Origin: a virus
Length of the DNA: 28,828 nt
Reading direction: 5' to 3' (one strand)
Virus record (IMG/VR): IMGVR_UViG_3300003321_000207
Coordinates: 1-28,828 of that record
Within the stretch, counting starts at the first letter, position 1. Every line of letters begins with the position of its first letter. The position numbers were made by a program, and so were the translations under genes. The notes under the pieces are model-generated. The model searched no databases. It was not told the origin of the DNA and saw only the letters and a program-made list of their open reading frames with translations. Positions 23,454 through 28,828 of the stretch are shown piece by piece.

Positions 23454-25037
23454 ATGGCCCTTTCGATCAAAGTAGATACTGGCGAAGTTCCCTCAATTCT
23501 GAAGATCCTTGGCATCGGCGGCATGCCTGCGCAGGCCAACGATACTGGCGGTGTATCTGGGAATCCTCCCGCAGCAGGTAGTCCTGCACCGCAATCCTCA
23601 CCGTCTGCCACAGCACCCTCTTCTGCGGATTCATCGTCGACTCCAAAACCTCCGACAAAACTGCTGCGCCTGCAGCAGACACTCGGGGCCGTCGCAGGTG
23701 GCGATTATCCGGCTCCTGACTTGAGCACTGCGGCGCCCCCTCCGTCCGTGCCCCCTCCAGGCTTAGCCTCGAGTATGGCCGCTGACGCGAGCACGCCGAG
23801 AAAGGCTACATTCGCAGAACGCCACCCTGGATTCATCAAGCTACTGACCGGAGCCACACAGTTTGCTCAGGATGCGGGGCCGGGCATCGGAGCCCGAACA
23901 TTTGGAGAGGGATTCCAGACAGCAGCCGAACAGCCGGCTCTGCGGCAGCAACGAGCTCTGGCCATACAGCAAGGACAAGCTCAATTGGCGCACACCAAGG
24001 CCCAGACCCAGCAGCTACAGACGCAGGTTACATTGCCCAACGGCCCCACGGTTCCCTTGGTCCTGGCGCAGAAGCTCTATCCGACACTGTTAACAGAGCA
24101 AGGCAAGAACTCCCGCAATGAAGCGACCATCAACAGCCGGGAATCAATTGCGGCCGATAAGAATGCGCTGAACCTGCGCAGGCAGGGACTGAAGCCGAAT
24201 CCCGATGATCCCAACGGTGCACCTGTACCGCTTACCTATGAGGAACTGTCGCCGTCAGAACAGGCGCACTACGATCTGCTGCAATCTCAACAGGACGCGG
24301 CTCAGGCAAGGGCTGATTTGGATAAAGCGAAGAACGATCCAACTTCGGCAGCGTACAAAGCTGCTTACGGTCGGCTGCAGGTGGCTCAGCAAAACGCGAA
24401 TACGGCGGTCAAGCGTCTCGGACTGGATCAGGAAAAGTTCAAGGCTGACTATTTCGGAACGGACAAGGACGGGAATCCATTGCCGGGAACTCCGACCGAT
24501 GAGAACGGCAATCCCATCGGGCCAAAGGTAGCGAATGCCGGCAAGCCATCAGCGGACCGGATAAGAAGGGGCGATCTGGCGGCAAATGCCATTCACAATC
24601 TAAACAATATCGCAGAGATCGTGAACCGCAGGCCAGAATTGTTTGGAACGCCGGGAGGCCTCTTAACTTCGGTGCAGGACATGATCGGTTCTGACGATGC
24701 CGATATTCGTTCACTAGGCGTGGAGATTCACAACTATGCTCTCGCAAGTAACGGAGCCCATGGAGTACGGTCACAGCAAGCCATCCAGAAAACGGAGGAT
24801 GAGCTTCTGCGCAACTTCCGTGCTGGCCAGCATGGAATTATCGGAGGAATAGCAGCGGCCAAGGGCAGCCTCCAAGACTTCGTGAATGACCAGCAGCTCG
24901 GCAATCGCGCGCGCCCCGGAGCAACAACTACGCAACCCCAGAAACCGGCCGCGGCCAAGGGCAAGCTAACGCCACAGCAGCAGCGCGATCAGAAGCTCGG
25001 AGTGGTGTACATCAGTGGACAACGTCCTCAGGAATGA
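23454..25037 (+). CDS. Probable internal virion/ejection protein
   Basis: About 527 residues from ATG 23454, which has AAGGA (23440-23444) 9 nt upstream. Residues 1-110 are low-complexity and rich in Pro/Ser/Ala. Residues 115-260 are Gln/Ala-rich helices (LRQQRALAIQQGQAQLAHTK), 275-335 a coiled coil, and 380-490 a helical domain (RRGDLAANAIHNLNNIAEIV; DIRSLGVEIHNYAL). The end is again Gln/Pro-rich. No enzyme motif is visible. Size, composition and place fit a core or ejection protein; the precise family is not recognised. The stop falls in a hairpin shared with the convergent lipoprotein gene. Confidence 0.6.
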   Translation: MALSIKVDTGEVPSILKILGIGGMPAQANDTGGVSGNPPAAGSPAPQSSPSATAPSSADSSSTPKPPTKLLRLQQTLGAVAGGDYPAPDLSTAAPPPSVPPPGLASSMAADASTPRKATFAERHPGFIKLLTGATQFAQDAGPGIGARTFGEGFQTAAEQPALRQQRALAIQQGQAQLAHTKAQTQQLQTQVTLPNGPTVPLVLAQKLYPTLLTEQGKNSRNEATINSRESIAADKNALNLRRQGLKPNPDDPNGAPVPLTYEELSPSEQAHYDLLQSQQDAAQARADLDKAKNDPTSAAYKAAYGRLQVAQQNANTAVKRLGLDQEKFKADYFGTDKDGNPLPGTPTDENGNPIGPKVANAGKPSADRIRRGDLAANAIHNLNNIAEIVNRRPELFGTPGGLLTSVQDMIGSDDADIRSLGVEIHNYALASNGAHGVRSQQAIQKTEDELLRNFRAGQHGIIGGIAAAKGSLQDFVNDQQLGNRARPGATTTQPQKPAAAKGKLTPQQQRDQKLGVVYISGQRPQE

Positions 25038-25063
25038 TCCCTGTCACTTTGTGCCAGGGTCAT
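25034..25063. terminator. Hairpin between convergent genes (possible bidirectional terminator)
   Basis: ATGA-T-CCCTG pairs with CAGGGTCAT: nine base pairs with one bulged T and an 11-nt loop. It covers the stop of the + strand gene ending at 25037 and the stop of the minus-strand gene ending at 25044. There is no long U-tract on either side, so it is a weak terminator candidate, supported by its position between convergent genes. Confidence 0.4.
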
Positions 25064-25349
25064 TGGTGGAAGGGTAGTCCCTATAGAGGTCTACGCATTC
25101 CGGAGAGCCTTCGCCATCCACTCGTGCAGAGCTATGCGGATCAACAACCCAGTCCCATGTCCTGCATATCTGCCCCGTCTGCTTGTCGAAAGCTAAGTCC
25201 GTCTGCCTGTTAACCAATACGAATCTGTCGGCTGGAACGGTAATGGCTCGCGTCTGTTGTGGATTTGGAGCAGTAGCAGCAGGAGTTGAACTGGAGCACG
25301 ACGTAGCCACAATGGGCAATACAAGAATGCAGACCGCGATGTTACGCAA
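25044..25349 (-). CDS. Small lipoprotein (moron candidate)
   Basis: The 101-residue protein starts at TTG 25349, with AGGA 6 nt upstream. The N-terminus RNIAVCILVLPIVATSC is a lipoprotein signal peptide with lipobox ATSC; Cys18 would be lipidated. The mature part has a Ser/Thr/Pro linker, then RFVLVNRQTDLAFDKQTGQI followed by CRTWDWV, and a second Cys (SPECVDLY) that could pair with the first. Segments with a DxxTGxxCRTW pattern recur in small phage and bacterial lipoproteins. It begins 8 nt after the membrane-protein gene, so the two form an operon against the direction of the virion genes. Possible roles: lysogenic surface protein, superinfection exclusion, or outer-membrane spanin. Confidence 0.6.
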   Translation of the reverse strand: MRNIAVCILVLPIVATSCSSSTPAATAPNPQQTRAITVPADRFVLVNRQTDLAFDKQTGQICRTWDWVVDPHSSARVDGEGSPECVDLYRDYPSTNDPGTK

Positions 25350-25357
25350 GAGGATTC

Positions 25358-25639
25358 CTATGCCGCCCGGTTCTTCGCTGCGGTGAAGGTAGCAGCACGC
25401 AAGAACTGGCGCACAGCCCAGAGAGCTACTCCGGGAACAAACGGAAGACATCCGACCATCAGACGCTCGCCATAGTAAGGAGAAGACAAGTCAAAAAAAA
25501 CCGCGAAAGGCAACGCGTACCAAAAGAAGCTCTGTCCCCACGTAAACGGAGCACACACCAGCGGAACAATCAAGTAAGAACCGATGGCGTACCAAGGAAG
25601 TGAGCGGATGGCCTTGCTGAACTCTTCTTTGCCGTTCAA
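25358..25639 (-). CDS. Small integral membrane protein (moron or holin candidate)
   Basis: The 93-residue protein starts at TTG 25639, with AAAGG 9 nt upstream on the minus strand. It has three hydrophobic segments at about residues 17-34 (AIGSYLIVPLVCAPFTWG), 36-50 (FFWYALPFAVFFDL) and 60-78 (LMVGCLPFVPGVALWAV), and a basic C-terminus. Size and topology fit a holin or a small exclusion protein, but no family is recognised. It is followed by the lipoprotein gene. Confidence 0.55.
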   Translation of the reverse strand: MNGKEEFSKAIRSLPWYAIGSYLIVPLVCAPFTWGQSFFWYALPFAVFFDLSSPYYGERLMVGCLPFVPGVALWAVRQFLRAATFTAAKNRAA

Positions 25640-25673
25640 ACGCTGTCGCCTTTCAGGAAACGGGTGAAATTAT

Positions 25674-28600
25674 ATGTCAACTACCCCCATGATTCCAATG
25701 TTTTCACCGGAAGGCAATCTGGCCAAGGTCCCGGGCGAAAACTATGCGAATGCTCTGCAGCAGGGTTTCACCCCGGCAACAGTGATGACTTCCCCAGAGG
25801 GGAAGGATGCCTACGTTCCCCACGAAAAACTCTCGGATGCCCTGAAGGCGGGATTCAAAGTAGGGCCAGCCAGCCAACAGGCAATAGGGGAGGCGCCGGC
25901 TAAAGGCTACAGCAGCAACGCTCCTGGCTCATCCTTCGCATTGGGAGTTGCGTCAGGACTGGGCATTCCCGAGAGTGAACAGCCAGTCAGCGATCTGGCG
26001 GCAAGCATCCTCGAACCCCAGAACGCAGTTGCATCCTCATCGGCTCCGAAACCAATTCCAGAGTTGCAGCCAGGAGATCAAGAAGCGTACGACAAGGCGC
26101 TCGCTAAGCGTAGCTTGTTGCAGAGGATGTTTGGCTCAAACGGCGACCTTGATCCAGCAATAGCGAAGAGGGTGCAGGCCCACGATGCGGCCATGCTTGA
26201 GGATGCATACAGAAATTATGCTCCCGGTATTCCTGTGGTTTCTCCTGCCATTGCCGCCGCTGGCAACGAGGCAGACAAATCGGTCGATGCCTTCAGGGGA
26301 GGTCGTCCATATGAAGGAATCGTGCGCGCCGCCGGGGCAGCCGTTCCTCTGGTGGGACCGGCAGCAGTAGAAGCCGGAAATGAGATTGGCCAAGGGGCCG
26401 AAGACAAAAATGTTGACGAGATGGCGCACGGCGCTGGAAACGCCACGGGGATCATCGGCGGACTCCTGCTCGGAACAAAGAAAGGGCAGGCGCTTGCAGA
26501 CGCAGCCTTAGAGAAAACGGTCAGGCCAGCGGCCCGTGTCCTACAAGGAGCCGCTCCCCGCGCTCTTTCCGGTGCTCTTGGTGGCGGCGCGAAAGCCATG
26601 GCAAAGCGTCCCATCCCGCAACAGACAGCCGCTGGCGTGGCGTCCAATGCAGAAGTGGATGCATATGCAAAAGCCCATGGGATTGATCTTCTGCCAGGAC
26701 AGGCTACTGGAGCGAAGGGCCTCCAGACTTTGCAGGCGATAGGCGAGCGCGCAGTTGTCGCGCCGGGTGTCCTACCCGACGTCCTGGATCAGCAGAAAGC
26801 CAACTTCGGTGGCTTGGTGGATGATTTCAGGGGACGGGTAGCAAAGGGAGCCATCAACGACACCGAGTCGGCAGGAACTAGCCTGCAGAGCCAGGCACGA
26901 AATGCTTTGGAGAAGCTCAAGTCGTCAGCACAGGGGGATTACGCAGCATTTCAGCAGGCCACCGGCGACATCCCTGTTGACCTGTCGGAAGTGAAGGAAA
27001 AATACGGCCAGCAGCTTGCTGACCAAGCCGAAGCGCTCAAGAACGTCCCGTCAAAATACTCCGCTCCGATCCGCAACGTTCTGAACAAGCTTTCGTCAAT
27101 CGAGGCGGGAGGAGAAATAGATCCAAAGCTTCGCGAAGCATTCGACCAGGCGGTGAAGGATTACAACCTGGGGCCTGAAGCGCAGGCCAGCTTACGGGAA
27201 AGTTTGGGGATTCCAGATTCCAATACCGCGCAGGTGCGCATGAGCACGGCGCAGCAACTCCGCTCCGCCTATTTGGATATCGCGCGTGACTACTCAGGCA
27301 ACGTTCCTAAATCTGTGCAGAGAATCGCATCTCAGGCTGCCAAGGACATTGATGCAGCCATGGGAAAGGCTGCGGATAGCGTAGGAGCTACCGACCAATG
27401 GCGCCAAGCCAACGCCAAATGGAAGCAACTGCAGGAGACATTCAACAATCCAGACCATCCGCTCTATAAAATCTTGCAGGCGAGCGATCCATCGCAGGTT
27501 CCCGGTAAAGTACTCGGCAAGGGAACCTCTGGAGGAAGCCCACAAACCATCCGCCAGTTGAAGCAGGCCGGGATTGATCTGGCACCGCTCAAGCACGAGG
27601 TGGTGCAGCAGATTGCCGACAAGAACTTTGCACTCACCAATGGCGGTCGTGGACTGGCTGGATATACGACGCCTTTCCTGCAGGAGCTGTTCACGCCGGC
27701 AGAACTGGATGAACTCACAAAGATGGGGAGGGTGGGCCGCGCCATTCGGTTCGAGATGAATCCATCCGGAACGTCCAATGTGCAGCAAGGAGAAAGACAA
27801 ATTCACGGCATTATTGCCAGGTCATCGGCTGCCGTAGTCGGCCCCGCGGCATCGAGGTTAACCACAAGCTCCGGCCTCGCGCGGGCGGCGCGAGGAGGAG
27901 TTCTGCCTGGAGAGGCCAGCGCATCGAGGCCTTTTCTCGGCTTAACCGGGTTAAGGGGTTCAGTAGGTGGCTCAGGGCCATCGCCTTCAGGCGGAAATGC
28001 CCCTTCTGGCCCTTCCGGAGGAGGTCCTGCTACTAGAGGCCCATCGTTTCTCAGGAGTGCCCCTGAGAGGCGGCAAAACGTTGATTTAAGGGCTGCTGTG
28101 GATGCCATGACTCCGGAGGAACGGGAAGCCGCTATCTTTACCAACGACAAGACTGGTCTTCCAAATGGCAGGGCCTTCCAAATGGCCCAATCTCAACTTG
28201 AGACAAGTCATCCGCATGTAGGATTTGCGGATGTGGATGACTTCAAGAGCTTCAACACGAAGCTGGGCCACACAAGCGTCAATTCCACGGTGTTCCCGGC
28301 CATTGGAGACGCAATTAAGCAGGCGATTGACGCAGAAAACGGGGCTGTCCATGCCTTCCACGTTCACGGCGATGAGTTCCAGTTTCTTGGATCAGATCCA
28401 GATGCAATCGGCCGCGTTGTTGACCGCGTAAATTCGCAGCTAAAGAATGCTGAATTTAGGGTTCAAAATCCGGATGGCAGTGTTATAACTGTGAAAGGAG
28501 CAGGGCTGTCCTATGGCACAGGAAAGACGCTCGCAGAAGCAAATGCCGCCGAGAAGCTCAGTAAGCAAACGCGCAAAGAAGCCGGCCTCCGCGTCGGGGA

Positions 28601-28814
28601 GCGCGACCAGGCACAAAATACAGCTCCCGGCAGCGCTCAAGTCGCTCCCTCCGGGCAGCAAAATACTGTCGGTGACAATGCCCAACGGCAAGGTGTACAA
28701 CCACCCGTCACTGAAGCCAGTGACCGACCGCGTTCAATAGCGGACATCCTCGGCAATCGGTCCCAAGAAAAGATCGACCTCAACGCTCCTAAGAGCAAGC
28801 GCAGGGAGCTTTGA
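25674..28814 (+). CDS. Large internal virion-type protein with C-terminal GGDEF-like domain
   Basis: 1046 residues. The N-terminus has two copies of a MxSPEGxxxxVPxExxxxALxxGF motif (about residues 8-33 and 39-64). A Gly/Ala-rich, membrane-prone part follows (about 210-310), then a long helical core (about 340-700) of ejection-protein type, and a Gly/Ser/Pro linker (about 760-800). The last domain (about 812-975) is a GGDEF fold: DKTGLPNGRAF, ADVDDFKSFN (D853, N861), GHTSVN (865-870), HGDEF (898-902) and GLSYGTGKTLAEANAAEKLS. Relative to active diguanylate cyclases, the first Gly of GGDEF is His898 and the Asp of GHxxGD is Asn870, so substrate choice or activity may be altered. The ATG at 25674 starts just after the divergent moron pair. 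If the protein is ejected, this domain reaches the host cytoplasm with the DNA. Confidence 0.75.
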   Translation: MSTTPMIPMFSPEGNLAKVPGENYANALQQGFTPATVMTSPEGKDAYVPHEKLSDALKAGFKVGPASQQAIGEAPAKGYSSNAPGSSFALGVASGLGIPESEQPVSDLAASILEPQNAVASSSAPKPIPELQPGDQEAYDKALAKRSLLQRMFGSNGDLDPAIAKRVQAHDAAMLEDAYRNYAPGIPVVSPAIAAAGNEADKSVDAFRGGRPYEGIVRAAGAAVPLVGPAAVEAGNEIGQGAEDKNVDEMAHGAGNATGIIGGLLLGTKKGQALADAALEKTVRPAARVLQGAAPRALSGALGGGAKAMAKRPIPQQTAAGVASNAEVDAYAKAHGIDLLPGQATGAKGLQTLQAIGERAVVAPGVLPDVLDQQKANFGGLVDDFRGRVAKGAINDTESAGTSLQSQARNALEKLKSSAQGDYAAFQQATGDIPVDLSEVKEKYGQQLADQAEALKNVPSKYSAPIRNVLNKLSSIEAGGEIDPKLREAFDQAVKDYNLGPEAQASLRESLGIPDSNTAQVRMSTAQQLRSAYLDIARDYSGNVPKSVQRIASQAAKDIDAAMGKAADSVGATDQWRQANAKWKQLQETFNNPDHPLYKILQASDPSQVPGKVLGKGTSGGSPQTIRQLKQAGIDLAPLKHEVVQQIADKNFALTNGGRGLAGYTTPFLQELFTPAELDELTKMGRVGRAIRFEMNPSGTSNVQQGERQIHGIIARSSAAVVGPAASRLTTSSGLARAARGGVLPGEASASRPFLGLTGLRGSVGGSGPSPSGGNAPSGPSGGGPATRGPSFLRSAPERRQNVDLRAAVDAMTPEEREAAIFTNDKTGLPNGRAFQMAQSQLETSHPHVGFADVDDFKSFNTKLGHTSVNSTVFPAIGDAIKQAIDAENGAVHAFHVHGDEFQFLGSDPDAIGRVVDRVNSQLKNAEFRVQNPDGSVITVKGAGLSYGTGKTLAEANAAEKLSKQTRKEAGLRVGERDQAQNTAPGSAQVAPSGQQNTVGDNAQRQGVQPPVTEASDRPRSIADILGNRSQEKIDLNAPKSKRREL

Positions 28815-28828
28815 ATCCAGATCACATT

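Noticed and set aside
26216-26647. Minus-strand frame of 143 codons within the large virion protein
   Set aside because: Low-complexity Ala/Pro composition opposite a Gly/Ala-rich region of a real gene; no ribosome site.
1-28828. CRISPR arrays, insertion sequences, rRNA, integrase and endolysin genes
   Set aside because: No regular spaced repeats, transposase, rRNA or recognisable integrase or cell-wall hydrolase sequence was found.

Overview
This window is the virion-structure and packaging block of a tailed double-stranded DNA phage or prophage. Gene order and protein families point to a podovirus of the SU10 (Kuravirus-like) structural type: a DUF5309-type major capsid protein, an SU10-type adaptor, a nozzle-like tail protein and large internal (ejected) virion proteins. 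Nearly every gene is on the + strand, closely packed with 1-14 nt overlaps (ATGA, GTGA and TGATG junctions). The host cannot be fixed from the sequence. A Gram-negative soil bacterium, perhaps an acidobacterium, is a guess based on the style of the fiber repeats and of the small lipoprotein. No integrase, replication gene or endolysin is visible here.

Layout. 88-3546 is packaging: a DUF5681 protein (probable small-terminase-like role), then a large terminase present as two genes. The ATPase half (480-1319) and the nuclease half (2521-3546) are separated by about 1.2 kb holding three small genes and a frameshifted endonuclease VII-type gene. 3546-5738 is the portal. 5725-6680 holds small genes and a tRNA-Thr-like sequence whose acceptor stem does not pair. 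6681-9043 is the scaffold-like protein and major capsid protein. Around these two genes sit several RNA hairpins that differ in stem sequence but share the loop AACCAAC. 9127-10165 holds two small cysteine-containing proteins.

10131-14298 is an unusual enzyme cassette placed between head and tail genes: a double-domain glycosyltransferase, a B12-binding-type radical SAM enzyme and an NAD-dependent sugar epimerase/dehydratase. Together they look able to make or attach a modified sugar. 14298-18329 holds fiber-like exported proteins, one with an internal membrane segment and one with a Sec signal peptide. 18342-22553 returns to tail structure: adaptor, nozzle-like protein, a fibronectin type III protein and a small GNAT-like protein.

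22778-28814 holds internal virion or ejection-type proteins. They are interrupted by a two-gene minus-strand cassette (25044-25639: membrane protein and lipoprotein) that resembles a moron. The most notable point is the last gene, a 1046-residue internal virion-type protein that ends in a recognisable but altered GGDEF (diguanylate-cyclase-like) domain. If this protein is ejected with the DNA, the phage would deliver a cyclic-dinucleotide-type enzyme or nucleotide-binding domain into the host at the start of infection.
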